Source: DASPXK01 sp035637315 (GTDB taxonomy: Bacteria; Chloroflexota; UBA6077; JACCZL01). From it: DNA of 64,000 nucleotides. Below, one piece after another: positions 1 through 8,236 of this stretch. The stretch lies in NCBI GenBank assembly GCA_035637315.1, contig DASPXK010000303.1, positions 14,756-78,755 of the forward strand, given 5' to 3'. A model generated the notes under the pieces. It did not search any database and was not told the origin of the DNA. It worked only from the letters and a program-made list of their open reading frames with translations. The position numbers were made by a program, and so were the translations under genes. The stretch's first letter is position 1. Every line of letters begins with the position of its first letter.

Positions 1-1
1 C

Positions 2-274
2 CGCGAACATCAGCGGAAGCTCAAGTGCCTGGCGGCGCACTGGGGATGCACCGAAGCAGCGGTGGTTCGCGAGGCGCTCGAGCGGTTGCCTGACCTCAAC
101 GATTCCATCGACAGCCGACTTGCGGAGGCCGGGCTTCTCATGCCACCGCCGTTCGACCCAGACCTGCCCACGGGAACGGAGGCGCAGCGGCTCGAGCAAT
201 CTGAAATGGAATGGCTGGCTCGACAACGGGATCCGCTCGGCTTGGCCGAAGCCGTTCTAGCAGACCGCCGCTAG
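2..274 (+). CDS. Partial ribbon-helix-helix type antitoxin (VapB-like), 5' end outside window
   Basis: The reading frame is open from the first bases of the window and ends at the TAG at 272-274, so the true start lies upstream. The visible N-terminal stretch (REHQRKLKCLAAHWGCTEAA then VVREALERL) has the spacing of a short DNA-binding beta strand and two helices, as in CopG/Arc-type antitoxins. The acidic, proline-rich C-terminal half is the sort of segment that wraps a toxin. The next gene, a PIN-domain VapC-like toxin, starts at the last base of this stop codon, the overlap expected of a toxin-antitoxin operon. The family call rests on pattern and context only. Confidence 0.55.
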   Translation, partial: REHQRKLKCLAAHWGCTEAAVVREALERLPDLNDSIDSRLAEAGLLMPPPFDPDLPTGTEAQRLEQSEMEWLARQRDPLGLAEAVLADRR

Positions 275-728
275 TGGCGGTCTTGTTTCTCGACACGTCC
301 ACTCTGGTTCGCCGCTACGATCCTGGAGCGCGGGCTCCCACCGAGTGGCGGCACTGTGCCAGCGGTCGGCCGGCCACGCGCTTCTTATTGCCCCCATCGC
401 CACAATGGAGGTCGCCTCCGCATTGAACCGCAAGCTCCGCGAGAATCGTCTGGATGCCGAACGCCGAGATCGACTCTGGCGTCTGTTTCGGCTCCATCTG
501 CGCGGGGAGTATCGGATCATCGCCCTGGATGATCAGATCTACCGGTTGGCCGTGCGGATATTGTTCCACCACGCGTTGCGGGCCTATGACGCCCTCCACC
601 TCGCCACTGCATTACGAGCGACGCGGCTTCTGGCGGGCCTGACGGCTGACTTTCGTTTCTGCACCGCAGACCTGGCTCAGGCAGAGGCAGCTGGCCGCGA
701 AGGCCTGATAGTAGATCACATCTCATGA
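274..728 (+). pseudogene. VapC-like PIN-domain toxin, frameshifted
   Basis: Translation from GTG 274 gives VAVLFLDTSTLVRRYDPG, the first beta strand and first catalytic Asp of a PIN-domain ribonuclease, and runs to PTEW near 348. The rest of the domain continues in another frame from 345: VAALCQRSAGHALLIAPIA, then the conserved Glu in MEVASALNR, then YDALHLATAL and the last acidic patch TADFRF. Joining the two frames gives a complete PIN protein of about 150 residues, so one base appears to be missing near 343-348. PIN toxins cut tRNA or rRNA. As read, the protein would be truncated after about 70 residues. A sequencing error is the alternative to genuine inactivation. Confidence 0.75.
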
Positions 729-1480
729 CACGTCGCTGCCCGGCGGGCCTGATCAGGCCGCTGCCGGTCGACCTCATCGTCGTGGTCGGTACGGCGCCGG
801 CCCGGGCCGCCAGGGATGCCACCAACACGATCCCCATCGTCTTCGCGCGGAGCGACGATCCGGTCAGGTTCGGGCTTGTCTCCAGCCTCGCCCGACCCGG
901 CGGGAACGCCACCGGGCTTACCACCATTAGCACGCAGTTGATCGGCAAGCGGCTTGAGCTCCTCAAGGAAGCCCTGCCTGGCGTCTCGCGCGTCGGCGTC
1001 CTCTGGAACCCGGCCATCGTCGAGCGGACGTCCGAATTCCCGGACGTCGAGGCCGCCGCACAGATGCTCGGGCTCCAGGTAGTCTCCCTTGAGGCGCGCG
1101 AGGCGAGTGAGCTCCAGGCCGCCTTCGAAGCGGCGATCCGGCAGCAGGCCGACGTTATCTTCACGCTGGACAATGCTCTGCTGTCCGTCCACAGCGCTGA
1201 GCTCGCCGGGCTCACGACAAAGCATCGGCTGCCGATGATGTCCGCCAATCGGGATTACGCGGCCGTCGGGGGCCTCATGAGCTATGGCCCGGACTATCTG
1301 GAGCAATACCGCCGAGCGGCGACCTACGTCAACAAGATCCTCAAGGGCGCCAAGCCGGCCGACCTGCCGGTCGAGCAGCCCACCAAGTTCGAGTTCGTCA
1401 TCAACCTCAAGACCGCCCAGGCGCTCGGCCTCACCCTTCCCCAGTCGATCCTGCTCCAGGCGACCGAGGTCATCCAGTAG
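725..1480 (+). pseudogene. C-terminal half of an ABC-type substrate-binding protein (ABC_sub_bind/TrpX family)
   Basis: From residue 13 onward this is the family core: PVDLIVVVGTAPARAARDA, IPIVFARSDDPV, LARPGGNATGL, KRLELLKEALPG, VGVLWNP, and the C-terminal ALGLTLPQSILLQA. Such periplasmic or lipid-anchored binding proteins are about 330 residues, with a signal peptide and about 100 residues before this point; both are missing here. The missing part is present on the minus strand at 14453-14764. The two pieces join in frame at a 13-bp sequence shared by both breakpoints, giving about 339 residues. The apparent start at 725 overlaps the end of the upstream PIN gene and is probably accidental. 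No permease or ATPase gene is nearby. Confidence 0.85.
760..772. repeat. Left copy of 13-bp inverted microhomology (proposed inversion breakpoint)
   Basis: GCTGCCGGTCGAC occurs here on the plus strand and as its reverse complement at 14453-14465. In both places it encodes Leu-Pro-Val-Asp of the same binding-protein family, exactly where the two half-genes abut. The pair therefore marks the junction of a proposed 13.7-kb inversion. Confidence 0.65.
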
Positions 1481-1602
1481 GCCACGCCGGCTCGTAGTGC
1501 GCGCTCACGGTGACGGCGGGTGGCGCTCGGCTTGGACCGCAGCCCGAATTGGGGTGACGCAAATAGCTCGGGGTTCGGCTGAGGCCGTTCGTGAAGGACA
1601 GG

Positions 1603-2304
1603 TCAGCCGGGCCTGGCCTTGGCGACTCGGTCGCGCTTGTACGCCTCGGGCAGCAGGTCCAACATCCGCTCTTCCATGAGCCGGGCTCGCTCGTCCAGGT
1701 CTGATTCCGTCCGCCGGGGCGGCAGCGGGGGCACAACGAACGGCTCGCCGAAGCGGACCTCGAACCGCCCGCGGCTGAGGATGGAGCCGCCGGTCCCAAG
1801 GACGGCGGCTGGGACGACCGGTGTCCCGGTCTTGGCGGCCAGGTACGCCGGACCGGCCTTGATCTGGCCGAATAGACCCTGGCGGCCAAAGGCGCGGGTG
1901 GCCTGCGGGAACGCCGCGACCACGTGGCCCCTGCGCAGCTCCTCGACCGCTGCCCGAAGCGCCCCGAAGTCGGCCTCGTCGCGTCGGATCGAGATGGCCC
2001 CGGATCTCCGCAGCCACCAACCGAGAAACGGGACCTCGAAGAACTCCGAACGCGCGAACATGGTGATCGAGCGCTTGCCCACCCTGCTGACCGCCTCCCC
2101 TACCATGAACGGGTCGAACGCGTCGACGTGATTGGCGACGAGTAAGACCGGGCCTTCGCGAGGGAAGGAGCCGCTGATCGCCAGGGAGTGCCAACGCGCG
2201 ATCGCCGTGACCCAGAGCTTGTTGATCCCAAACAGCCAGCGCGGCTGGTCCGGCTGTTCGACTCGGATACCGAACGCGGTCCGCTGAGGCACCATCGTGG
2301 GCAC
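1603..2304 (-). CDS. PlsC-like 1-acyl-glycerol-3-phosphate acyltransferase
   Basis: This 233-residue protein has the LPLAT fold signature. Motif I NHVDAFD (H59, D64; NHX4D) holds the catalytic dyad, SEFFEVPFLGWWLRRSG is the second block, and VVPAAVLGTGG near the end is block IV. Family members transfer acyl groups to lysophosphatidate at the inner membrane. Block III, normally FPEGTRS, reads FPQATR (132-137), so the usually invariant glutamate is Gln134. There is no strong membrane segment beyond the hydrophobic helix around residues 30-45. It stands alone, convergent with the split binding-protein gene. The fold is certain; activity on lysophosphatidate is not, given the changed block III. 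Confidence 0.8.
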   Translation of the reverse strand: MPTMVPQRTAFGIRVEQPDQPRWLFGINKLWVTAIARWHSLAISGSFPREGPVLLVANHVDAFDPFMVGEAVSRVGKRSITMFARSEFFEVPFLGWWLRRSGAISIRRDEADFGALRAAVEELRRGHVVAAFPQATRAFGRQGLFGQIKAGPAYLAAKTGTPVVPAAVLGTGGSILSRGRFEVRFGEPFVVPPLPPRRTESDLDERARLMEERMLDLLPEAYKRDRVAKARPG

Positions 2305-2339
2305 TATAGCAAGCCGCCCCGCTACGTTCCGGTTGGCCT

Positions 2340-2345
2340 TATAAT
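2340..2345 (+). promoter_or_regulatory. Possible -10 box
   Basis: TATAAT lies 28 bp before the ATG at 2373, in a region otherwise poor in A+T. No convincing -35 hexamer is seen 16-18 bp upstream, so this is only a candidate. Confidence 0.3.
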
Positions 2346-2372
2346 GGCTCTCCAGGATCGCGCTGTCAGGGG

Positions 2373-2564
2373 ATGACCCGCGTGTCTGAGGAGCCTCACC
2401 CGGGCCCAGCCGGTTCCGTTCAAGACGCGTCGCGGCGCACTTCGCCCGAGCCGCCGCCGTACGGCAAACAGCTGTGCCCCCAGTGTGGCTATCTGATTTC
2501 GGACATCGCCGGCAGCAAGGCCGCCATCTGCCTCAACTGCGGTTTCAAAGACCCCTGCTGCTAG
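2373..2564 (+). CDS. Small zinc-ribbon protein
   Basis: A 63-residue protein. The first 30 residues are proline- and acid-rich and look disordered. The rest holds two cysteine pairs, CPQCGY (from residue 35) and CLNCGF, then a terminal Cys-Cys, together a rubredoxin-like zinc knuckle. Such small ribbons commonly bind one zinc ion and act in RNA or protein contacts; no specific role can be assigned. A -10-like box lies upstream and a short-word repeat follows the stop. Confidence 0.55.
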   Translation: MTRVSEEPHPGPAGSVQDASRRTSPEPPPYGKQLCPQCGYLISDIAGSKAAICLNCGFKDPCC

Positions 2565-2569
2565 TACGA

Positions 2570-2636
2570 GTCGAAAGTCAGGGCTCAAAAATCCAAACTC
2601 GTACTTGGGAGTTTCGACGTTTGACTTTTGACTGGT
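2570..2636. repeat. Short-word intergenic element (AGTCxAAAGTC family)
   Basis: The whole gap between the zinc-ribbon gene and the PBP2 gene is built from variants of AGTCGAAAGTC, CCAAACTCGTAC and, inverted, GTTTGACTTTTGACT. It belongs to the same structural class as the other word elements in this window but uses its own word. It could fold into an imperfect hairpin after the stop at 2564. Confidence 0.6.
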
Positions 2637-2671
2637 AAACTGGGGCGAGTCATGAGGTCCTGGTAGGCTGC

Positions 2672-4870
2672 ATGCTTGATTCCGGCGAGCCTCGCGGCAC
2701 GTCCGGCGTAGTCCCATACCTCTTCCGCGCCGCGGTCCTCATAGCCTTCGCCGTCCTAGCCGCTCAGCTCTGGCGGCTCCAGATCGTCGAGGGCTTTCAG
2801 CTTCGCCAGCGCGCCGACAACAACCGCGTTCGGGTGAGTCAGATTACCCCGCCGCGAGGCGTGATCTACGACCGTAACGGCACGATCATCGCCTCGAACG
2901 CACCCGTTTTCGTCATTTCTATCGTGCCGGCCGATCTTCCGCCGCGCGGCGAAGGGCTAGTCTACAGTCGTCTCGCGTCGCTGCTGGGGGTCACCACGGC
3001 CGAGGTTCGGCAGGCGGTCGACCGTCGCAAAGTCGAGGGCGACCCGTTCACACCGATCCCGATCCGGTCCAACGTCCCGCGCGACGCGGCGCTCATGGTC
3101 GAACAGCGACACACCGACTTGCCCGGCGTGCTCGTGTCGGTGGAATCGGTCCGCAAGTACGCCGAGGGGCCGCTGCTGGCCCACTTGCTCGGCTATACGG
3201 GCCCGATCTCGCCAGCCGTTCTGTCGCCGGCCGAGTACAAGCAGAAGGTCGAGAAGGAAGGCTACTCGATAAACGACCGCATCGGGACCGCCGGGCTGGA
3301 AGACGCGTACGAGTCGTATCTGCGCGGCAAGCCTGGCCGGCGGATGTACGAGGTCGAGGCCTCCGGACGAGTCGTTAGCGAGCTGCGCGTCGAGCGCCCC
3401 GAGCCCGGTAAGAACCTGGTCCTCAACATCGACCTCGACGTGCAGCGGATGGTTGCCAACATCTTGCGCGAGGGCCTCCACCAGGGGAACGTGGGGGCCG
3501 CAATCATCAGCAGCGTGAAGACCGGCGAAGTCCTCGCGCTTGTGAGCCTGCCCAGCTACGACAACAACATCTTCGCCGACGATAGCCGTGAGGAGGAGTT
3601 GTCGCGCCTGCTCACCGATCCGGAGCAGCCCTTCTTCCACCGCGGCATCGCCGGCAACTATCCGCCCGGCTCGACCTTCAAGCTGGTTACCGGTCTGGGC
3701 GCACTTCAGGAAGGCGTCGCGGCTCGGGACACCGTGATCGAGAGCAAAGGCGTGCTCTACGTCCAGCACGATTACTACCCGACCTACCGCCAGCCGTTCC
3801 TGGATTGGGCTCCGCTCGGTCGCCTGAACTTCATCCAGGCGATCGCCAATTCCTCCAACATCTACTTCTTCTACCTGGGCGGCGGGTATGAGCCAGAGCG
3901 TTTCGTGGGTCTGGGCAACGAGCGTCTGGCTCGCTACGCGCGGATGATGGGTTTCGGCGCACCAACCGGGATCGACCTCCCGGGCGAATCGTCGGGCACG
4001 ATCCCGGACGAGGCCTGGAAGCTGCAGAAGATCGGCGAGAAATGGGTCAAGGGAGATACCTACAACATGTCGATCGGCCAGGGCTATGTGGAGGCCACGC
4101 CGATCCAGGTCCACAACGCGACGGTGGCCATCGCCAACGGCGGCACACTCCTGAAGCCGCGAATCGTCAGGGAGATCCTCGATTCTGACGGCAACGTCGT
4201 CGTCAGGACCCAGCCAGAGGCGATCCGAGCACTGGACGTCGAGCCGCGCCACCTGAAGACGATGATCGAAGGCATGGAGGCCGGCTTCAGCGCCCAGTTG
4301 TTGCGCGATTATCGGATTCCCGGCCTGAGAGTAGCCGGCAAGACCGGGACCGCCGAGTTTGGCCAGGCCGCCAGTCCGCAGGGCGAGCTACCGACCCATG
4401 GCTGGTTTACCGGCTTCGCGCCGGTGGAAGACCCGCAGATCGCCGTGACGGTGTTTGTCGAGCGCGGCTCGAGCAGCCGCGACGCAGCGCCAATCGCGGC
4501 CAGGATCCTGCGCCACTACTTCGCGATCCCGGAGAACGCACCTGCCCCGCCGTTGCCCCCGCCAACCGTGGTCCCGAACAGGTCCGTCGTCGCTCCGACG
4601 CCACCTCGCCAGCCGGTCGCGACCCCGCCGGTCGCCACCGCCATCGCGACTGTGGCCTCGACGCCTGGCGCGCCGCCGCCTCCGGCAGCCCCGGCGGTTG
4701 CCCCAAGTCAGGGCCTCCCGCCGACACAGCCCGCGCCACCACTGGCCACCCCGCCGGCAGTCGTTCCAAAGCCGCCTGCCGTCTTCACGCCAGTCGCGGC
4801 GCCAGACGCACCGCCTGCTCGCCCAACTCGGGCCCCTACTCCGGGCAGCGTCCCCAGGCCGCCCCGTTAG
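2672..4870 (+). CDS. mrdA: Penicillin-binding protein 2 (peptidoglycan D,D-transpeptidase)
   Basis: A class B PBP of 732 residues that cross-links peptidoglycan during elongation, normally with RodA and the MreB complex (MreB is at 62.5 kb). A membrane anchor spans about residues 14-34. The dimerisation domain contains ITPPRGVIYDRNG. In the transpeptidase domain, STFK places the acyl-serine at 334, SSN is at 394-396 and KTG at 557-559. The spacing is normal. The protein ends with about 112 residues (621-732) almost wholly Pro, Ala, Thr and Val, a disordered tail absent from typical PBP2 that may cross the wall or bind partners. The start is the ATG 17 residues before the anchor. Confidence 0.95.
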   Translation: MLDSGEPRGTSGVVPYLFRAAVLIAFAVLAAQLWRLQIVEGFQLRQRADNNRVRVSQITPPRGVIYDRNGTIIASNAPVFVISIVPADLPPRGEGLVYSRLASLLGVTTAEVRQAVDRRKVEGDPFTPIPIRSNVPRDAALMVEQRHTDLPGVLVSVESVRKYAEGPLLAHLLGYTGPISPAVLSPAEYKQKVEKEGYSINDRIGTAGLEDAYESYLRGKPGRRMYEVEASGRVVSELRVERPEPGKNLVLNIDLDVQRMVANILREGLHQGNVGAAIISSVKTGEVLALVSLPSYDNNIFADDSREEELSRLLTDPEQPFFHRGIAGNYPPGSTFKLVTGLGALQEGVAARDTVIESKGVLYVQHDYYPTYRQPFLDWAPLGRLNFIQAIANSSNIYFFYLGGGYEPERFVGLGNERLARYARMMGFGAPTGIDLPGESSGTIPDEAWKLQKIGEKWVKGDTYNMSIGQGYVEATPIQVHNATVAIANGGTLLKPRIVREILDSDGNVVVRTQPEAIRALDVEPRHLKTMIEGMEAGFSAQLLRDYRIPGLRVAGKTGTAEFGQAASPQGELPTHGWFTGFAPVEDPQIAVTVFVERGSSSRDAAPIAARILRHYFAIPENAPAPPLPPPTVVPNRSVVAPTPPRQPVATPPVATAIATVASTPGAPPPPAAPAVAPSQGLPPTQPAPPLATPPAVVPKPPAVFTPVAAPDAPPARPTRAPTPGSVPRPPR

Positions 4871-4888
4871 GCGGGCTTGTCGGGCCGG

Positions 4889-5233
4889 CTAGGCGCGTTG
4901 GTCGGCGCTGGTACCGCCCCGCGATCGCGGCTGGCCGTTCAGGAACGCGTGGCGGAGCGGAACGACCCGGAACATCACCCACACTTCGTCGCCGGTGTGC
5001 TCTTGAACCACGCTTGTGAGCGCCGCGGCGATCTCGCGCCCACGCCGGTAGACCTGCTCTTCCGAGCTCAGCTCCACCCACAGCTCAGCCTCGCCAGCCC
5101 CATCCTCGGAAACGATTCGGCGGATGGCGATGGAATCGGGTGGGACGCGCAGGACTCGGCCAAGCTCCCGTTGGACTGAGTCGCGAATCGCGGCAAACGT
5201 CTCGGCCGCGCCGATGAAGTCGACAAAGATCAC
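4889..5233 (-). CDS. Hypothetical protein, possibly tautomerase-like fold
   Basis: A 114-residue protein that I do not recognise securely. It opens with a hydrophobic strand (MIFVDFIG), then a helix (IRDSVQRELGRVL), a strand pair (SIAIRRIVSEDG, EAELWVELSS), a second long helix (GREIAAALTSVVQE) and a strand VWVMFRVV. This beta-alpha-beta order resembles MIF/oxalocrotonate tautomerases, but the N-terminal catalytic proline is absent. It lies convergent with the PBP2 gene and 25 bp upstream of the next minus-strand stop, so it may share a transcript with nothing else. No function is proposed. Confidence 0.45.
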   Translation of the reverse strand: MIFVDFIGAAETFAAIRDSVQRELGRVLRVPPDSIAIRRIVSEDGAGEAELWVELSSEEQVYRRGREIAAALTSVVQEHTGDEVWVMFRVVPLRHAFLNGQPRSRGGTSADQRA

Positions 5234-5258
5234 GGCGGTACCTGGTGGAAGTGTGCTG

Positions 5259-6062
5259 CTAGTTGGGGAGGGCGGCTGGCCGCGGGCGCGGGCGCCGGTA
5301 GAGTTGGCGGATCTGCTCGCCGACTTTGAACGGCTCGGAACTGCCAGCCAGTCGGACCGCCTCGATGACTCGCTCCAGTGGGGGCAGGGCGCCCACTTCT
5401 TGCGTCAGGTCGGCGAGGAACTTGTCATACGCCTCGGTACCAAGCTCGCCCTCGACAGTGGCGCCAAGAAGGCTTTGGAGCTGGCTCCGCTCCACCTCCT
5501 CGCGGCGTCGCTCCTCTGCTCGCTGGCGGAGCCGCTCGGTGACCCCCGGCAGGCGGGGCGCGCCATCGTTTGGACCACCAAACCGCTGGCCGGGCCGCTG
5601 GCGCTCGCCGAATGGCGGCCGGCTGCCAATGGGCGGCCGCTGCGGGGCCGGCGCGCGGTCACCAGCGCGTGGTGGGGTGGGTGCGGGCCGACCAGCGGAC
5701 GTTGGTCGGGTCTCGACCGGGGCGATCTCGCCGACAGGGAAGCGCTCGTCGCTTTCGGACTGCTCACCGCGGCGCCGAGCTCGATCTCCCGGCCCCGCCC
5801 GTGGACGCTCGCCGCGCTCAGCGCGGCGAGGCCGTGAACGTGGCCGCGGCGGCTGGTCGCCGCTTCGGCCCAGCTCGTCGTCGTAACCAGTCGCTCGACT
5901 CGGACGCTGGCGACGTCCGCCTGCCTCGCGGCGACTCTCAGGTCCCATCTCGACGACTACCGGCGGGCCCTCTTCCTCGACCGGGGCACTCGCCGGAGCG
6001 ATCCCGAGCTCCTGGAGGTCCGCGAATTTCTCTAGCAGCGCTTCCTTGAGGCTTTTGGCCAT
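5259..6062 (-). CDS. Arg/Pro-rich, mostly disordered protein with helical ends
   Basis: The start is the ATG at 6062, preceded by AAGGAGAGGGG, a strong ribosome site; the longer frame upstream lacks one. The 267-residue product has three parts. A short amphipathic N-terminus (SLKEALLEKFADLQELG) is followed by about 140 residues dominated by Arg, Pro, Gly and Glu, with many RR, RP and GER pairs. A C-terminal helical region follows (ERLRQRAEERRREEVE, then EAYDKFLADLTQEVG and VGEQIRQLYRR). The middle looks RNA- or acid-polymer-binding. I do not recognise the family. A perfect -10 hexamer lies about 400 bp upstream, implying an unusually long leader. Confidence 0.6.
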   Translation of the reverse strand: MAKSLKEALLEKFADLQELGIAPASAPVEEEGPPVVVEMGPESRREAGGRRQRPSRATGYDDELGRSGDQPPRPRSRPRRAERGERPRAGPGDRARRRGEQSESDERFPVGEIAPVETRPTSAGRPAPTPPRAGDRAPAPQRPPIGSRPPFGERQRPGQRFGGPNDGAPRLPGVTERLRQRAEERRREEVERSQLQSLLGATVEGELGTEAYDKFLADLTQEVGALPPLERVIEAVRLAGSSEPFKVGEQIRQLYRRPRPRPAALPN

Positions 6063-6458
6063 CCCCTCTCCTTGTTGCACGAGGCGTGCCCAAGAAAGGC
6101 CGGGCTCTCGTGCCGACTCAGCTTGCTTCATGCCGGGCGGCGTGCGCCGCACAGCCCAATCAGCGTGGTCCGACGCGGCGGGTCAGAGTCCCAGTTCTCG
6201 CTAGCGTGCCCCTTCCCGCCGCGGGTGCAGGGGAAATGGCACAGGTCTGCCGATGCGGCAGGGTATTGCAGGCGGCGGGCCAGCCCTATGGGCAGACGGA
6301 GCAGTGAGGACGCCGTTCGTCATCGGACTCGCTATCGGCGGAATTCGCCAACACCTAGCGTATCAACGGCGCGGCATGCGCTCCACCGGGGTGTACGGGG
6401 CCGTTGAAGGGAAGGTCAAGCGCGGCGAACAGATGGGTCCCGGGGATTAGCCGCGCCC
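6063..6458 (-). other. Long non-coding leader/intergenic stretch
   Basis: About 400 bases upstream of the Arg/Pro-rich gene hold no minus-strand frame with coding character. The plus-strand frames here are short and compositionally unlike the neighbours. I looked for RNase P, tmRNA, SRP and 6S hallmark sequences and found none. It may be a structured 5' leader. Confidence 0.35.
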
Positions 6459-6464
6459 ATTATA
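6459..6464 (-). promoter_or_regulatory. -10 hexamer (TATAAT) on minus strand
   Basis: A perfect TATAAT reads leftward toward the gene starting at 6062. TTGCAG lies 20 bp upstream, too far for a good sigma-70 -35 box. It is the only TATAAT in the gap between the genes at 6062 and 6557. Confidence 0.45.
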
Positions 6465-6505
6465 GCGCAAACGAGACTTGCACGCTGCAAGACAACGGGT
6501 TTCGG

Positions 6506-6539
6506 TTTCGAGTCGCGTGTTTGAACACGCAACTCGAAA
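6506..6539. terminator. Hairpin between convergent transcription units
   Basis: TTTCGAGT-C-GCGTGTT pairs with AACACGC-A-ACTCGAAA around a 2-base loop, with one mismatch in a 16-bp stem. It lies 18 bp past the stop of the minus-strand gene at 6557. No long T-run follows, so it is a probable terminator or REP-like hairpin rather than a textbook one. Confidence 0.5.
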
Positions 6540-6556
6540 CTGGAAACTCACCAAAA

Positions 6557-6814
6557 TTATTCCAGCAAGCTGCCCAACTCGTGCTCGCCTTCCTCGCGCG
6601 GTCCGCTCTGGGAGACGCGGATCAGCTTGACGGTGTCTGGCTGCCCGGCTTCCGGCATGGCGGCCAGCCGCGAGACCAGGCGGCGGAGGACGAGCTGCGC
6701 GTCCTGGGCTCCATCGGTGAGGGTTCGGCCGCCCCAGGCGGCGTTGCCTATCCAGGAGCCGTCACGCAGCTCCTGCAAGTGCACGACGGCGGTTCGGGTG
6801 GGCGCTGCGGTCAT
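6557..6814 (-). CDS. Small conserved-looking hypothetical protein
   Basis: I chose the ATG at 6814 because the frame upstream runs through the GCCGATC tandem repeat and is probably not coding. The 85-residue product (TAAPTRTAVVHLQEL, DGSWIGNAAWGGRTL, AQLVLRRLVSRLAAM, TVKLIRVSQSG) alternates short strands and a helix and ends in an acidic tail. It is transcribed divergently from the citrate synthase gene. No family is recognised. Confidence 0.5.
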   Translation of the reverse strand: MTAAPTRTAVVHLQELRDGSWIGNAAWGGRTLTDGAQDAQLVLRRLVSRLAAMPEAGQPDTVKLIRVSQSGPREEGEHELGSLLE

Positions 6815-6904
6815 CTTCACACACCCCCAGGATTCGTCGGGCGCCGCGCACATTGTATCCTGAAAGCCCCGTTCTTTACCGACATTTGGGCGCGAGGGCT
6901 CAAA

Positions 6905-6962
6905 TCCCCCGACGGACGACGGACGATTGCCGATCGCCGATCGCCGATCGCCGATCGCCGAT
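6905..6962. repeat. Tandem 7-bp repeat GCCGATC plus GACGGAC words
   Basis: Four perfect copies of GCCGATC and a partial fifth occupy 6929-6962, preceded by GACGGAC words at 6910-6924. It lies 75 bp upstream of the citrate synthase start. Its position and word-like structure match the other short-word elements in the window. Confidence 0.85.
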
Positions 6963-7037
6963 GAGGCGTATACTTTCACGGCCGGGCCGGGAATCTGTCT
7001 CCTTTCACCACCCTCAGGTCCGGGCGAGGAGCGTGAG

Positions 7038-8180
7038 ATGAGCGCCGAGGCGGAGCAGGTCAGCTCCGGACTGGAGGGCGTGCTAGCCTGCGAATCGTCC
7101 ATCACCTATCTGGACGGCCTCCAGGATCCGAGCGTACTCGAGTACCGCGGCTACAACATCCACGACATCGCCGAGACGGCCCGTTTCGAGGAGATCGTGT
7201 ATCTCCTATTCGAGGGCCGACTTCCGAAGGCGGCCGAGCTCTCCGCCTTCGATGCGGAGCTGCGCGGCCTGCGCGACGTCCCGTCGGAGCTGATCCAGCT
7301 GCTGGAGATGGTGCCCACATACGCCCATCCGATGGCTGGCCTGCGGACGGCCATCTCGCTCCTGGCCTGCCTCGACCTCGACCAGGAAGCAGCTGGTCGC
7401 CAGGCGAACCTCCAGAAGGCCAAGCGGATGGTGGCCCAGTTCCCAACCGTCGTCGCGGCCATGCACCGCGTCGGTCAGGGCCTGGACGTGCTGCCGCCCG
7501 ACCCTGAGCAGGGCCATGCAGCCAACTACCTCTTCATGTTGACCGGCAAGCGCCATGACGAGCCGAACATCAGGGCTCTGGACACGGCCCTGAACCTGTA
7601 CGCCGAGCACGAGCTAAACGCTTCGACCTTCGCACTGCGCGTAACGGCTGGGACGTTGTCTGATATCTATTCGGCGGTCGTGTCCGGTATCTCGGCCCTC
7701 AAAGGCCCGCTCCACGGCGGCGCGATCGACGACGCGATGCGAATGATCATAGAGATCGGGAGCGTCGAAAACGTACGCCCCTGGGTCGACCGAGCGCTGG
7801 CCGAGCGGCGTCTGCTGTCCGGCTTTGGCCACCGCGTGTACAAAACCGGCGACGCGCGGGCCGTCCATCTCCGCAACATGGCCCACTCGCTGGCCGAGTC
7901 GACCGGTGAGCGGACCTGGTACGAGATCGCGGCGGCGAGCGAGGAGTACGTGCGCGAGCGCAAGCGGCTGCCAGCCAACGTCGACTACTACGCCGCTCCG
8001 GTCCTGTACTACCTCGGCTTCCCGCTCAGCCTGTTCACCAATTTCGTGGCCTCGAGCAGAGTGGCGGGCTGGTGCGCGCACGCGCTCGAGCAGTACGAGA
8101 ATAACCGCTTGATCCGCCCGCGAGCCCGTTACGTTGGGCCGCGCCAACAGCCGTACGCTCCAGTAGGCAGTAGGCACTAG
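7038..8180 (+). CDS. gltA: Citrate synthase (or 2-methylcitrate synthase)
   Basis: Condenses acetyl-CoA (or propionyl-CoA) with oxaloacetate. The start ATG at 7038 follows GAGGAGCGTGAG; the frame further upstream is repeat sequence. In the 380-residue protein the catalytic residues are His226 (GPLHGGAID), His265 (GFGHRVY) and Asp316 (NVDYYAA), all in normal spacing, and the length fits the Gram-positive/archaeal type II dimer. The last residues (PVGSRH and the TAG stop) are encoded by an AGTAGGC repeat that runs on for 37 bp past the gene. A PrpF-like gene and aconitase follow, so methylcitrate synthesis cannot be excluded. Confidence 0.92.
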   Translation: MSAEAEQVSSGLEGVLACESSITYLDGLQDPSVLEYRGYNIHDIAETARFEEIVYLLFEGRLPKAAELSAFDAELRGLRDVPSELIQLLEMVPTYAHPMAGLRTAISLLACLDLDQEAAGRQANLQKAKRMVAQFPTVVAAMHRVGQGLDVLPPDPEQGHAANYLFMLTGKRHDEPNIRALDTALNLYAEHELNASTFALRVTAGTLSDIYSAVVSGISALKGPLHGGAIDDAMRMIIEIGSVENVRPWVDRALAERRLLSGFGHRVYKTGDARAVHLRNMAHSLAESTGERTWYEIAAASEEYVRERKRLPANVDYYAAPVLYYLGFPLSLFTNFVASSRVAGWCAHALEQYENNRLIRPRARYVGPRQQPYAPVGSRH

Positions 8181-8217
8181 GCAGTAGGCAGTAGGCACTA
8201 GGCAGTAGGCAGTAGGT
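8161..8217. repeat. Short-word element (CAGTAGGC / ACTAGGC)
   Basis: Seven tandem copies of an 8-bp word, alternating CAGTAGGC and ACTAGGCA-type variants. It includes the citrate synthase stop codon and fills the gap to 20 bp before the PrpF-like gene. Confidence 0.9.
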
Positions 8218-8236
8218 CGGCTCGGGGAGTGAGGGT

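Noticed and set aside
517..1248. 243-codon minus-strand frame opposite the binding-protein half
   Set aside because: Ser/Arg-rich shadow of the plus-strand gene; the plus frame has clear family blocks.
2957..4252. 431-codon open frame on the minus strand inside the PBP2 gene
   Set aside because: It is antisense to a gene with all PBP motifs, has shadow-type composition (His/Asp/Val/Leu runs) and no ribosome site; high G+C makes such frames common.
6063..6458. Structured RNA such as RNase P, tmRNA or 6S in the leader
   Set aside because: The hallmark conserved segments of these RNAs could not be found on either strand.
6929..6962. GCCGATC tandem repeat as replication-origin iterons
   Set aside because: No dnaA/dnaN, no DnaA boxes and the same kind of word repeat recurs at many gene borders.
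8161..8217. CRISPR array
   Set aside because: The repeat unit is 8 bp in uninterrupted tandem without spacers; no cas gene is present.
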